Of a stretch of 64,000 nucleotides of DNA, positions 25,480-34,300 are shown in pieces (the first letter of the stretch is position 1; each line of letters starts with the position of its first letter). The notes under the pieces are model-generated. The model ran no database searches. It had not been told where the DNA came from and saw nothing but the letters and a program-made list of their open reading frames with translations. Source of the stretch: Microbacterium lacus. Its GTDB lineage: Bacteria > Actinomycetota > Actinomycetes > Actinomycetales > Microbacteriaceae. The stretch spans positions 1 through 64,000 of the forward strand of contig NZ_NMUM01000017.1 in NCBI RefSeq assembly GCF_002812805.1. Direction: 5' to 3'. The position numbers and the translations under genes were made by a program.

Positions 25480-26612
25480 TGACCTCTGCGTTCGCCGCGC
25501 TCCCGGGCGCCGTCACCGACGAGTCGGCCGCCGCCGAATCAGGCGGAGCGCCACTGCACTTCGGCACCTTCCTGCGTGAGCAGCGACTGCTCGCCGAGGG
25601 CCGCGCGATCGTCCACCTCGGCGACCGTGTCGTCCTGTCGGTGACGGGGGCCGACCGGCTGACCTGGCTCGACTCGATCACCTCGCAGCACCTGGCGCGC
25701 CTCGAGCCGGGCCGCGCGACCGAGCTGCTCATCCTTGATCCGCACGGGCATGTGGAGCATGCGGCATCCGTCCTGGACGACGGCGTGACCACGTGGCTCA
25801 TGGCCGATTCCGCCAGCGCCGAAGCGCTCGCAACCTGGCTGAAGAGAATGGTGTTCCGCGCGCAGGTCGTCGTGACCCGCGAAGCCGATCTGACCGTGCT
25901 CGGCTCGTTCGGTGGTGGTACGGCCGAGGCCCTGATCACGCCCCGCGTGCACGCGCCCGCGGGTGTGTCGCTCGTGTGGATCGACCCGTGGTCGCACGTC
26001 GCCGTAGGAGGACACCAGTACGCCGCGGGCCCGCATCCCGGTGCCGACTGGAACTGGCGCCAAACAATCGTGACGACGGATGCTGCCGCTGACATCGCCG
26101 CCGCGATCCGCCGCTCCGCGGACGTCGATGCCGCCGGGTTGATCGCCGCCGAAGCGCTCCGCATCGCGGCGTGGCGACCCCGCCGCGCGAACGAGGTCGA
26201 TGAGCGGACGCTGCCGCACGAACTCGACTGGTTGCGCTCGGCCGTACATCTCGACAAGGGCTGTTATCGAGGGCAGGAAACCGTCGCGAAGGTCCACAAC
26301 CTCGGCCATCCGCCGCGCCGTCTGGTGTTCTTGCACCTCGACGGCAGCGATGCGGTCCTGCCCGAGCCGGGTGCGCCCGTTTCGCTGGCCGGCACCGAGG
26401 TCGGCCGCGTCACATCGGCGGCCCTCCATCACGAGCTCGGCCCGATCGCGCTCGCCGTTGTCAAGCGCACCCTGCCGATCGACGCGACTCTGACGGTCGC
26501 GGCGGGCGACGAGACCGTCATTGCGGCGCAGGAGGTCATCGTCCCGCCGGGAGCGGGAGCCGAGGCATCCGTCCCGCGCCTGCCGCGGCTTTCGGCGCGC
26601 GCCCGCGCGTGA
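25479..26612 (+). CDS. ygfZ: Folate-dependent Fe-S cluster assembly protein YgfZ
   Basis: This 377-residue glycine-cleavage-T-like protein carries the diagnostic KGCYRGQETVAK motif (about residue 264), whose Cys is required in YgfZ. The fold needs tetrahydrofolate and supports Fe-S enzymes. An N-terminal ADRLTWLDSITSQHL segment matches the GcvT-like folate domain. Translation is coupled to the nitrobindin-like gene by TGATG and to the FUSC gene by GTGA. A heme protein beside an Fe-S protein hints at a redox or nitrosative stress role, which is inference. Confidence 0.9.
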   Translation: MTSAFAALPGAVTDESAAAESGGAPLHFGTFLREQRLLAEGRAIVHLGDRVVLSVTGADRLTWLDSITSQHLARLEPGRATELLILDPHGHVEHAASVLDDGVTTWLMADSASAEALATWLKRMVFRAQVVVTREADLTVLGSFGGGTAEALITPRVHAPAGVSLVWIDPWSHVAVGGHQYAAGPHPGADWNWRQTIVTTDAAADIAAAIRRSADVDAAGLIAAEALRIAAWRPRRANEVDERTLPHELDWLRSAVHLDKGCYRGQETVAKVHNLGHPPRRLVFLHLDGSDAVLPEPGAPVSLAGTEVGRVTSAALHHELGPIALAVVKRTLPIDATLTVAAGDETVIAAQEVIVPPGAGAEASVPRLPRLSARARA

Positions 26613-27760
26613 CCGACGGCCCCGGTCGTTCCGGTTCGGGCGTCCCGGAGCCTGAGCCGCTCCCGCCCATCACGACCGCCATACCCGTGCGGTTGCGTGA
26701 TCGCTTCGATCCGCGACCGGGCGCACGCCGCGTCCAGAACTCGGCGTTGCCGATCATCCAGATCGTCGTCGCGGCGACCGCCGCGTACGCGTTCGCCTAT
26801 TTCGTCGTCGGGCATCAGACCCCGCTGCTCGCCGGGACGGTGACCGTCGCGAGCCTGGGACTCGTGCGCGATGCCCGCCCGCGCCGGGTTCTCGAGACGG
26901 TCATCGGGATGATCCTCGGCATTCTGATCGCCGAGGTCCTGCTGCTTGTCGCGGGACGGGGATGGTGGCAGGTGGGACTCGCCCTGGCACTTACCCTCGT
27001 GGTGGCACGATTCCTCTCGCCCCAGGCGAGTTTCGCGATCGCCGCCGCGATCCAGTCGCTCATCGTGCTGATCATCCCCGCCTCGACGAGCGTGCCGTTC
27101 TCGCGCATGCTCGACGGCGTCGTCGGGGGAGTGGCAGCCCTGTTGGCGACCGCGTTGATCCCGCGCAGTCCGCGTGGGGAAGCGCGCCGGGATACTGCGA
27201 CGCTGTTCCGCGCGTTCGACGGCGCCGTGATGAGCCTTGCGGTCGCGCTGCGCCAGGGCGACCGGGCCCGTGCCGAACGCGGGCTGCAGAAGGCGCGCGC
27301 GCTCGATCCTCTCGTTCGGGCGTGGCGCGAGACCCTCGATTCATCCGTGGCCATCGCACGCATCTCGCCGTGGCTGTGGACCAGCCGGGAAGAGTTGGCG
27401 CGCGCCGAGCGCGTGCTGGCCGCCATGGACCTTGCGACCCGCAACCTGCGTGTCGTCGCGCGACGGACGGCATACCTCGTGGACGACGGTATCCCGCGTC
27501 CCGTCGCCGCAGATCTTGTGCTCTCCCTCGGCCGCGGGGCATCGCTCGTCGAGCAATCGCTGGCGGATATCTCACTCGAGCCCGTTGCTCAAGAGGCCCT
27601 CACCGGCATCGCGCACCATCTCGATCCCACCGAAGTTGTGCCGGGCGCAGGCTTCGGCGATCAGAACCTCATCGCGGCACTGCGTCCGTTCGTCGTCGAT
27701 CTTCTGATCGGCGCGGGTATGCCCGCCGATCAGGCACGGGCCGCGATCCCGCGTCTCTGA
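26609..27760 (+). CDS. FUSC-family (aromatic acid exporter-like) membrane protein
   Basis: This 383-residue protein has an N-terminal cytosolic stretch of about 45 residues, then about six transmembrane helices (50-190) including the FUSC region (ALPIIQIVVAATAAYAFAYF, LVRDARPRRVLETVIGMILG). A long soluble helical C-terminal half (195-383) follows. Such proteins are half-size ArAE-like exporters. The GTG start overlaps ygfZ by 4 nt. The substrate cannot be inferred. Confidence 0.8.
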   Translation: MTDGPGRSGSGVPEPEPLPPITTAIPVRLRDRFDPRPGARRVQNSALPIIQIVVAATAAYAFAYFVVGHQTPLLAGTVTVASLGLVRDARPRRVLETVIGMILGILIAEVLLLVAGRGWWQVGLALALTLVVARFLSPQASFAIAAAIQSLIVLIIPASTSVPFSRMLDGVVGGVAALLATALIPRSPRGEARRDTATLFRAFDGAVMSLAVALRQGDRARAERGLQKARALDPLVRAWRETLDSSVAIARISPWLWTSREELARAERVLAAMDLATRNLRVVARRTAYLVDDGIPRPVAADLVLSLGRGASLVEQSLADISLEPVAQEALTGIAHHLDPTEVVPGAGFGDQNLIAALRPFVVDLLIGAGMPADQARAAIPRL

Positions 27761-27797
27761 CCTCGCCGATCTGATCTCGCAGATCTGACCTCGCCGA

Positions 27798-28652
27798 TCA
27801 GCCGGGGGCGACGGCCGACCACGGCAGGGTCAGTTCCCCCAGCCGCCAACGGGTGCGTCCGCCGAGCACCGGCACACCTGTTGCTCGGAGCGCCTCGACC
27901 GCGGCTACCCAGCGTTGCTGAGCGCTGAAGACGCCCAGGGGAGCGGCACGGGTCCACGCCGTGTCGAGCGCAGACAGCACGGCGTGTATGCGCTCGCCGG
28001 GGACATTGCGGTGGATGAGCGCCTTCGGGAGCCGCTCGGCGACGATCGAGGGCAGATCGAGGTCGGCGAGCCGCAGCGCGATGGTCAACCGGACAGGCTC
28101 GCCGCCTGGATCGACATCGACCCAGGAACAGACACGACCGACCTCGTCGCAGGTGCCTTCGATGAGCGCACCCGTGGGTTGGAGCCGAGCGGATGTCAGG
28201 CCCCAGGCATCCGGGACCTGCCCTTCTTCGTACTGGCGCAGCACGTTCATCGCGCGAACGAGGGCGGGTCTGCGTCCGCCGGGGAGGGGGACTTCGAAGC
28301 CGCCGGGCTCGAACCGGACCCTTGCGTCAGGGGCGAACGGTGTCGTACCCGCGCGCACCGCCGCGAGCTGTTCACGCGCACGCGCCACGCGCTCGGGATC
28401 GATCTCGACGCCGATGACCTCGACATCGGGGCGGAAGCGCGCCAGACGCGTCCAGAGTTCCAGCGCCGTGACGGCGCTCGCTCCGAATCCCAGATCCACG
28501 ACGAGCGGATCATCGGTCCGGCGGAGCGCCGGCAGTCCCGCAAGATATCGGTCGTTGCGTCGCAGCCTGTTCGTGCCCGTCGTCCCGCGTGTCGCCTGCC
28601 CGACGGGGCGACCCGCGGAAGGACGGCGTGCGGGCGGGTGCTGCGCGGTCAT
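27798..28652 (-). CDS. SAM-dependent methyltransferase-like protein
   Basis: This 284-residue class I methyltransferase fold has glycine motif I VVDLGFGASAVTALELW (about 50-66) and acidic loop VIGVEIDPERVARAREQL (about 80-97). The C-terminal half (LRLADLDLPSIVAERLPKAL) is actinobacterial and unassigned. ATG 28652 gives the common basic N-terminus, but GGAGG lies only 1 nt before it, so the start is uncertain. Three 20-bp tandem repeats occupy its immediate upstream region. The gene converges with the FUSC gene (37-nt gap). Confidence 0.75.
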   Translation of the reverse strand: MTAQHPPARRPSAGRPVGQATRGTTGTNRLRRNDRYLAGLPALRRTDDPLVVDLGFGASAVTALELWTRLARFRPDVEVIGVEIDPERVARAREQLAAVRAGTTPFAPDARVRFEPGGFEVPLPGGRRPALVRAMNVLRQYEEGQVPDAWGLTSARLQPTGALIEGTCDEVGRVCSWVDVDPGGEPVRLTIALRLADLDLPSIVAERLPKALIHRNVPGERIHAVLSALDTAWTRAAPLGVFSAQQRWVAAVEALRATGVPVLGGRTRWRLGELTLPWSAVAPG

Positions 28653-28653
28653 C

Positions 28654-28713
28654 CCTCCATGATGTCGGGAATGCCTCCATGAAGTCGGGAATGCCTCCAC
28701 GAAGCAGGGAATG
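28654..28713. repeat. Three tandem 20-bp repeats upstream of methyltransferase gene
   Basis: Units 28654-28673, 28674-28693 and 28694-28713 share the form CCTCCATGAAGTCGGGAATG with 1-3 changes each. They fill the divergent gap between the methyltransferase start and gpmA; read on the minus strand each unit contains GGAGG. Confidence 0.85.
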
Positions 28714-28731
28714 GGCTTCACCTGGCGTCGA

Positions 28732-28737
28732 TATCAT
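28732..28737 (+). promoter_or_regulatory. -10 box (TATCAT) of leaderless gpmA
   Basis: TATCAT, a 6-nt spacer and then ATG 28744. Confidence 0.55.
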
Positions 28738-28743
28738 GGGCGC

Positions 28744-29493
28744 ATGACCGAGCCTTATACGTTGATCCTGCTCCGCCACGGCCAGAGCGAGTGGAACGAG
28801 CTGAACCTCTTCACCGGTTGGGTCGATGTGCGCCTGACAGAACTCGGCAAGGCCGAGGCCAAGCGCGGCGGCGAGCTCCTCGCCGAAGCGGGACTGCTGC
28901 CCGACGTGCTGCACACGTCGGTGCTCAGCCGTGCGATTCAGACCGCCAACATCGCGCTCGATGCGGCCGATCGGCTGTGGATTCCCGTGACCCGCACCTG
29001 GCGCCTCAACGAGCGTCACTACGGCGCACTGCAGGGCAAAGACAAGGCGCAGACCCTCGCCGAATTCGGCCCGGAGCAGTTCATGCTGTGGCGTCGCTCA
29101 TTCGATGTGCCGCCGCCCGAGATCGCCGACGACGACGAGTTCAGCCAGGTTTCAGACCCGCGCTACATCGGCATCGACGGTGAGATCCCGCGCACCGAAT
29201 CGCTCAAGCTCGTGATCGACCGCATGCTCCCGTACTGGGAGAGCGGCATCGTTCCCGACCTGCGCGCCGGCAAGACCGTGCTCGTCACGGCACACGGTAA
29301 CTCGCTGCGCGGGCTCGTGAAGCACCTCGAGGGCATCAGCGACGACGACATCTCGGAGCTCAACATCCCGACCGGCATTCCGCTCGTCTACCGCCTCGGC
29401 GAAGACCTGCTGCCCCTCGGACCGGGCGAGTACCTCGACCCCGACGCCGCCGCGGCCGGAGCCGCTGCCGTCGCCGCGCAGGGCAAGAAGTAA
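28744..29493 (+). CDS. gpmA: 2,3-bisphosphoglycerate-dependent phosphoglycerate mutase
   Basis: This 249-residue glycolytic enzyme interconverts 3- and 2-phosphoglycerate. The phosphorylated His is in [20 protein letters not shown] (about residue 11). The substrate loop includes [18 protein letters not shown] (about 85-102), the second catalytic His is in [17 protein letters not shown] (near 184), and the Ala-rich tail covers the active site. The start is fixed by a leaderless -10 box. A strong terminator follows and separates it from convergent phoU. Confidence 0.97.
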   Translation: MTEPYTLILLRHGQSEWNELNLFTGWVDVRLTELGKAEAKRGGELLAEAGLLPDVLHTSVLSRAIQTANIALDAADRLWIPVTRTWRLNERHYGALQGKDKAQTLAEFGPEQFMLWRRSFDVPPPEIADDDEFSQVSDPRYIGIDGEIPRTESLKLVIDRMLPYWESGIVPDLRAGKTVLVTAHGNSLRGLVKHLEGISDDDISELNIPTGIPLVYRLGEDLLPLGPGEYLDPDAAAAGAAAVAAQGKK

Positions 29494-29507
29494 CCGAACC
29501 CGCGAAA

Positions 29508-29549
29508 CGAAGAAGGGACCGGATGCCGAGGCATCCGGTCCCTTCTTCG
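29508..29549. terminator. Bidirectional terminator between gpmA and phoU
   Basis: A perfect 19-bp stem (29508-29526 with 29531-29549) with a 4-nt CGAG loop, flanked by AA and TT-containing arms, lies between convergent genes. Confidence 0.87.
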
Positions 29550-29558
29550 GTGTCGAAG

Positions 29559-30224
29559 CTAGGCGACGGTGACGCCCGTAGCGTCCGACCAGTCGCCCGT
29601 TGCGAGATAGACGACCTTCTTCGCAACCGACTCGGCGTGGTCGCCGAAACGCTCGTGGTAGCGGCTCGCGAGGGTCGCATCGACCGTCGCCATGGCCTCG
29701 CCCTGCCAGTTCTCGCCGAGCACCTTCTCGAAGACCGAGACGTGCAGGTCGTCGAGCTGGTCATCGAGGTTGCGGATCTCTTCAGCGACCGCGATGTCCT
29801 GCGTGCGCAGGAGGTCGGTGAGCTTCCGAGCCATCTGCACGTCGATCTGTCCCATGCTCGTGAAGGTGCTCTTCAGGCCTTTGGGGATCGCGCGCTCGGG
29901 GAAGCGGTAGCGGGTCAGCTGAGCGATGTGCTCGGCGATGTCGCCCATGCGCTCGAGCGACGCAGACATCCGCAGCGCGCTCACGACGATGCGCAGGTCG
30001 CGAGCGACCGGCTGCTGGCGGGCGAGGATCTCGATGGCGAGCTCGTCGAGAGCCACGGCCTTGTCGTCGATGATGCTGTCGGCGTCGATGACCTCTTCGG
30101 CGAGCGAAACGTCGCTCGAGCCGAACGCCTGCGTGGCCTTCTCGATCGCGATGGCGACGAGCTCGGAGATCTCGACGAGGCGTCCCTGGACGTCCTCGAG
30201 GGACTGATGGAAGACTTCGCGCAC
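29559..30224 (-). CDS. phoU: Phosphate signalling protein PhoU
   Basis: This 221-residue protein is made of two PhoU three-helix repeats (about 1-110 and 115-215). The metal-binding motifs are EEVIDADSIIDDKAVALDE and RMGDIAEHIAQ in the first repeat and HERFGDHAESVAKKVVYLATG in the second. PhoU links the Pst transporter to the SenX3 kinase and keeps the Pho regulon off in high phosphate. GTG 30224 starts a canonical MREVFHQSLEDVQ N-terminus. It is divergent from senX3-regX3 with a PHO-like repeat in the shared gap. Confidence 0.96.
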   Translation of the reverse strand: MREVFHQSLEDVQGRLVEISELVAIAIEKATQAFGSSDVSLAEEVIDADSIIDDKAVALDELAIEILARQQPVARDLRIVVSALRMSASLERMGDIAEHIAQLTRYRFPERAIPKGLKSTFTSMGQIDVQMARKLTDLLRTQDIAVAEEIRNLDDQLDDLHVSVFEKVLGENWQGEAMATVDATLASRYHERFGDHAESVAKKVVYLATGDWSDATGVTVA

Positions 30225-30286
30225 GGTGCTGGTCCCTTTCCCGGTCGGTCGGACACGGCGCCCGCGACCTCCGCGATCATCTCCGC

Positions 30287-30319
30287 CGAAGGTTAACGGA
30301 TGGTGCCGCTCGGGTGAAT
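30287..30319 (-). promoter_or_regulatory. Candidate three-unit PHO box between phoU and senX3
   Basis: Reading the minus strand, three contiguous 11-nt units are ATTCACCCGAG, CGGCACCATCC and GTTAACCTTCG. Each resembles the GTTCACC unit (5-6 of 7 positions) and the 11-nt periodicity is exact. They could serve phoU, senX3-regX3 or both. Confidence 0.45.
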
Positions 30320-30379
30320 AGTACCCGGGCCGACACCGTGCCTCTGCGGCTCCGGTCGGCCGTTCGCGGCGCGTGACCC

Positions 30380-30385
30380 TACGCT
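30380..30385 (+). promoter_or_regulatory. -10 box (TACGCT) of leaderless senX3
   Basis: TACGCT, a 7-nt spacer and then ATG 30393. Confidence 0.5.
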
Positions 30386-30392
30386 GGGTCTC

Positions 30393-31667
30393 ATGGACCC
30401 GGTGCAGATCGCGCTCCTCGCGTTACTGGCGGGAGCGGTGATAGGTCTCGGAGTATCGACTCTCGTCTTCGCAGCGTTGCGGGCGGCGGAGCGTGCCGAG
30501 GCCGAGGCGGCCGTGAGCGTACCCTCCGGTGTGTTGCAGGTGCTCGACGCCATGGAAGGTGCCGCATCCGTCGTGGATGCCTCGCTGACCGTCGTTGCGG
30601 CATCACCCGCGGCGCCGGGGTTCGGCATGTCGGCGGGTGAGGTGATCAGTGTCGAAGACCTGCGCGTTCTCGTCCGTGCGACGCGGACATCCGGTGGGGC
30701 GGAGAGCGCGCGCTTCCGCATGCGACGAGCCGCGGGCGGTACCGCGTTGCTCGCGACCGAGGGGCGGCTGGTGTCGGCGAGGGCGGCGTCGCTCGACGGT
30801 ACCCACGTCCTGCTCGTCGTCGATGACGTCACCGAGCAGGAACGCCTCGAGCAGATGCGGTACGACTTCGTCGCGAACACGAGCCACGAGCTCAAGACGC
30901 CCGTGGGTGCCGTGAGCCTCCTCGCCGAGGCGATCGAATCCGCCGCCGACGACCCGCCGCAGGTACGCGCGTTCGCGGTGCGACTGCAGGCCGAAGCGGC
31001 CCGCTTGTCTCGCCTGACGAGTCGCATCATGGATCTGTCCCGACTGCAAGCCGCGGACGAGCTGCCGGAACCGCGCGACGTTTCGATCGACGAGGTTGTC
31101 GCGGCATCCGTCGAGTCGAACGCCGTGCAGGCGGATTCGGTCGGTGTAGAACTGCTGCGCGGCGGCGACCGGGGCGCGATCGTCCGGGGTGACCCGACGA
31201 TGTTGATCGAGGCTGTCAGCAACCTGATCGCCAACGCGGTCGCGTATTCCCCGAAGGGGGGACGCGTCGGCGTCGGCGTGCGCGTGGAAGACAAGGTCGT
31301 CGAGATCGCCGTCACCGATCAGGGAATCGGGATCGTCGAGGCCGATCAGCAGCGCATCTTCGAGCGCTTCTACCGTGCCGACGGAGCGCGCTCTCGTCGC
31401 ACGGGCGGCACGGGCCTGGGTCTCGCCATCGTCAAGCACGCCGTGCAGCGACATGGCGGGGAAGTCCGCGTGTGGTCGCAGCCGGGACGCGGCTCGACGT
31501 TCACCATCCGTCTGCCGCGCGCGTCGGCTCCCGAAGAGAACGAGAAGCCTCGCCGTCGCCGCAAAGCGGGCGAGTCGAGCAATCGTCGCAAGGCGAACGA
31601 CACCACGAAGAAACGCCGAAGCGCCGTGAGCGCCGAACGCGCCCCTGAGGGAGAGAAGAAGACATGA
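30393..31667 (+). CDS. senX3: Phosphate-sensing histidine kinase SenX3/PhoR
   Basis: This 424-residue membrane kinase has one clear transmembrane helix near the N-terminus (about 6-30) and a PAS-like domain (about 45-150). The HisKA domain has phosphorylated His165 in ANTSHELKTPVG, and the ATPase domain shows N-box NLIANAVAYSPKGG, G1 DQGIGI, F-box FERFYR and G2 GTGLGLAI. The last about 45 residues are an unusual Arg/Lys-rich tail (RRRRKAGESSNRRKAND). It would phosphorylate RegX3 when phosphate is limiting. It overlaps regX3 by 4 nt. Confidence 0.94.
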   Translation: MDPVQIALLALLAGAVIGLGVSTLVFAALRAAERAEAEAAVSVPSGVLQVLDAMEGAASVVDASLTVVAASPAAPGFGMSAGEVISVEDLRVLVRATRTSGGAESARFRMRRAAGGTALLATEGRLVSARAASLDGTHVLLVVDDVTEQERLEQMRYDFVANTSHELKTPVGAVSLLAEAIESAADDPPQVRAFAVRLQAEAARLSRLTSRIMDLSRLQAADELPEPRDVSIDEVVAASVESNAVQADSVGVELLRGGDRGAIVRGDPTMLIEAVSNLIANAVAYSPKGGRVGVGVRVEDKVVEIAVTDQGIGIVEADQQRIFERFYRADGARSRRTGGTGLGLAIVKHAVQRHGGEVRVWSQPGRGSTFTIRLPRASAPEENEKPRRRRKAGESSNRRKANDTTKKRRSAVSAERAPEGEKKT

Positions 31668-32350
31668 CCCGGGTCCTCATCGTCGAAGACGAACCCGATC
31701 TGGCCGAACCATTGGCCTACCTGCTGCGCCGCGAGGGGTATGAAGTCGAGATCGCGGAAGACGGCCCCGCGGCCGTTGCCGCATTCGAAGAGCGCGGATG
31801 CGACATCGTCCTGCTCGATCTCATGCTGCCCGGAATGTCGGGGACCGAGGTGTGCCGACGCATCCGTCAGACATCGGCGGTACCGATCGTCATGGTCACG
31901 GCGAAGGACTCGGAAGTGGACATCGTCGTGGGACTGGAGCTCGGGGCAGACGATTACGTCACGAAGCCGTACTCCGCGCGCGAGCTGCTCGCCCGGATGC
32001 GAGCGGTTCTTCGTCGCACCGCCGAGCCCGACGTGGATCTCGACGAGCATGTCCTGACCGGTGGTCGTGTGACCCTCGACATCGACCGCCACAGCGTCGC
32101 GGTGGATGGCTCGGAGATCAGCATGCCGCTGAAAGAATTCGAGCTTCTCGAAGTGCTCATGCGTAACGCCGGCCGCGTACTGACCCGCGGTCAGCTGATC
32201 GACCGTGTATGGGGGAGCGACTACTTCGGCGACACCAAGACGCTCGACGTGCACATCAAGCGCATCCGTTCACGCATCGAGAAGACGCCGAGTGAACCGA
32301 CGATGCTCGTGACCGTGCGCGGTCTCGGCTACCGATTCGAGTCGGAGTAA
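31664..32350 (+). CDS. regX3: Response regulator RegX3/PhoP
   Basis: This 228-residue OmpR-family regulator has receiver acids E8/D9, phosphoacceptor Asp52 in LLDLMLPGMSG, the Thr in MVTAKDSEVD and Lys in VTKPYSARELLAR. The winged-helix output (about 130-226) contains LKEFELLEVLMRNAGRVL and KTLDVHIKRIRSRIE. It binds PHO boxes made of 11-nt repeats, and three candidate boxes occur in this window. ATGA overlap with senX3 couples their translation. Confidence 0.95.
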   Translation: MTRVLIVEDEPDLAEPLAYLLRREGYEVEIAEDGPAAVAAFEERGCDIVLLDLMLPGMSGTEVCRRIRQTSAVPIVMVTAKDSEVDIVVGLELGADDYVTKPYSARELLARMRAVLRRTAEPDVDLDEHVLTGGRVTLDIDRHSVAVDGSEISMPLKEFELLEVLMRNAGRVLTRGQLIDRVWGSDYFGDTKTLDVHIKRIRSRIEKTPSEPTMLVTVRGLGYRFESE

Positions 32351-32353
32351 CGA

Positions 32354-32398
32354 GCGCTCAGGGAACGGGCGCTCAGGGAAAGGGCGCTCAGGGAACGA
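32354..32398. repeat. Three tandem 15-bp repeats at a gene end
   Basis: Units 32354-32368, 32369-32383 and 32384-32398 share GCGCTCAGGGAACGG with few changes. Read on the minus strand each unit carries an in-frame TGA for the interrupted lipoprotein gene, so the stop codon is present three times. Confidence 0.8.
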
Positions 32399-32576
32399 AG
32401 GGTGTGAGGTAGTCGGTCTCGCCCGTGAGGATCGGTACCTCGACGAGGGATCCCTCGGCGTCGCCGGCCTGGAAGTAGACGGGCATGGTCGCGCCCGGCA
32501 TCGTGTCGATGTCGGGGAACGGCAGCGGGTCGTTCGCGCCGTCCATGCCGAGGCTGATCGCCTCGCTCGCGTCTAG
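32388..32576 (-). pseudogene. 3' fragment of lipoprotein gene split by IS1182-type element
   Basis: The minus strand from the CTAG at 32576-32573 reads on in frame for about 62 codons to TGA at 32390-32388 (ASEAISLGMDGANDPLPFPD, then GSLVEVPILTGETDY). Joined to 34586-34301 with one CTAG removed it gives 157 codons with no frameshift. This part has no start of its own and is probably not translated. Confidence 0.85.
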
Positions 32577-34300
32577 GTGCGCGGGTCAGAATCGGGTGGC
32601 GTGGCGCGCGGCGTTGACTCTGGCATCGCGCGCTGACGGTCGCGAACGGGAACGGGCGGGCCGTTGCGGTGTGAGAGCGTGCGGGATCGCACGGCGAGGG
32701 GCTCGTGGCGACTGTCGGTGCGTGCTGTGACGCCCAGGGACCCCTGGGGAGGCCTATGCGGGCGCCAGCCCGGCGGCTGTAGCGACGCGGAGCTTGCGGA
32801 GGTTGTGGCAGATCGTGTGGAGTAGCCATTCGCCTTGGGCGCCGGCGAGTCCGCGTAGCCGGAGCTGTCCGGCGTTTTGCCGGGTCTTCATCTGCCCGAA
32901 CGCGGGTTCAACGATGGCTTTGCGGCGCGCGTAGTCGGTGCGGCCCTGCTCGGTGCGCAGCGCGTGCGCCATCCGCTCCCGCCGGCTCGCGTCCTCTGGG
33001 GCCGGGTCCGGGGCGCCGGCGGTAGGGAAGCTCTCGCCGTGACGTTGCCGTCCCGTCGCGATCAACACCTGTGCGTCCAGATCGTCGGCGGCTTCGAGGT
33101 TGGCTTCCGAGCAGTAGCCCGCGTCAGCGAGGACGACCTCTGGGGAACGCTCGATTCCTGCCGCGTCGAGGTTCCGTAGGGTCTGCTCGGCCATCGGGAC
33201 GAACTGCTGGATATCGGTGGCCTGCTGGGTGACCTCGGCGCTCAACACGATCTGGTGGCCCTCATCGACAACGGCCTGCGCGTTGAACGCGTAATCGAAG
33301 CCGCGGACCGTCTTCATCATCCGCGCCTCAGGATCGGTGAAATTGCGTTGCGCTTTCGGCTTCGGCGCCGCCGTGTCCACCGCAGTCGCGACGGCCGCGT
33401 CGGCCTGCTCAGGGGGCTGACCGGCGGCGTCGGCCTTCTTCCGCGCCACGGCTGCCGCCTTCTCGGCGGCGTCGGCCTCGATCGCGTCCTTCGCGGCACG
33501 TAGTTTTGCCAGGCGCCCCTCACGGCGGGCCAGCTCCGGGGCGACCTCGTCCCCGCGCCGGTCCTGGCCGAACTGCTGATCCTCGGCCTCATCGACCGCC
33601 TCCGCCTCGGCGAGCAGCGCAGCGACCTCGGCTTGGAGCTGATCGATCTTCGGCACGATCCGGTCATAGCTCATCGCCTTATGCCGCGACGCGTTCGCAG
33701 CCAGCTTCGTGCCATCCAGCGCGACCCGCCCCAACCGCACCAGCCCCGCCTCCGCGCAGACCCGCAGCACCTGCAGGAACAACCCCGGCAGGGCATCCAG
33801 GTGACGCCGACGAAACCGGGCCAGCGACCGGTAGTCGGGCGCCTGGTTGCCCGACAGCCACCGGAAGGCGATATCGCGCTTGCAGCGCCGCTCCAACTCA
33901 CGAGACGAGGTCACGCCCGTCGCGTACGCGAACAGCAGCAGCTTCAACATCATCCGCGGGTCATACGGAGGCGCACCCGAGGCGGACGCGTACGACGCGT
34001 AGACCGGCGTCAGATCCAAGAGCTCTTCGACGACCTCGGAGATGAACCGGGCCTCATCATCCTCGTCCAGCCAGTCATCCAGACTCGGCGGGAGCAGGAA
34101 ACACTGCCCCTGGTCATACCCACGGAACGTCTTGCCCGCACCCGCCGGTGCAGCCGATCCCGGCGCCCGCGCCTCACCCGGCTCGACCTCGAACAGACCC
34201 TCCAGGCTGGCAGTCACCGTCATGAATCGATTCTCCCAGCACCCCGCGCTATCCACCGGATTCACCCCGGCGCGTTAACGGAAGGATCTGACCCACGCAC
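32577..34300 (-). mobile_element. IS1182-family insertion sequence with CTAG target duplication
   Basis: The 1724-bp element is bounded by terminal repeats GTGCGCGGGTCAGA (32577-32590) and the complement of GTGCGTGGGTCAGA (ending at 34300), matching at 13 of 14 positions. CTAG occurs directly outside both ends (32573-32576 and 34301-34304) as the 4-bp target duplication. It contains one complete transposase gene. About 170 bp of non-coding DNA lies between the left end and the transposase stop. Confidence 0.9.
32754..34223 (-). CDS. IS1182-family transposase
   Basis: This is a 489-residue DDE transposase. The N-terminal DUF772 domain contains FLLPPSLDDWLDEDDEARFI and YDPRMMLKLLLFAYATGVTS. 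RSLARFRRRHLDALPGLFLQ and VALDGTKLAANAS (first catalytic Asp) follow. The second Asp is in VLADAGYCSEANLEA, and the third acid is in the RKAIVEPAFGQMKTRQN motif. A charged Ala/Glu/Lys coiled coil (about residues 195-260) is inserted between the catalytic parts, as usual in this family. ATG 34223 follows GGGAGAA; a frame to 34265 runs toward the terminal repeat. The gene looks intact. Confidence 0.92.
   Translation of the reverse strand: MTVTASLEGLFEVEPGEARAPGSAAPAGAGKTFRGYDQGQCFLLPPSLDDWLDEDDEARFISEVVEELLDLTPVYASYASASGAPPYDPRMMLKLLLFAYATGVTSSRELERRCKRDIAFRWLSGNQAPDYRSLARFRRRHLDALPGLFLQVLRVCAEAGLVRLGRVALDGTKLAANASRHKAMSYDRIVPKIDQLQAEVAALLAEAEAVDEAEDQQFGQDRRGDEVAPELARREGRLAKLRAAKDAIEADAAEKAAAVARKKADAAGQPPEQADAAVATAVDTAAPKPKAQRNFTDPEARMMKTVRGFDYAFNAQAVVDEGHQIVLSAEVTQQATDIQQFVPMAEQTLRNLDAAGIERSPEVVLADAGYCSEANLEAADDLDAQVLIATGRQRHGESFPTAGAPDPAPEDASRRERMAHALRTEQGRTDYARRKAIVEPAFGQMKTRQNAGQLRLRGLAGAQGEWLLHTICHNLRKLRVATAAGLAPA

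Noticed and set aside
28654..28713. CRISPR-like array
   Set aside because: Units are contiguous 20-bp tandem repeats without spacers; no cas genes are in the window.
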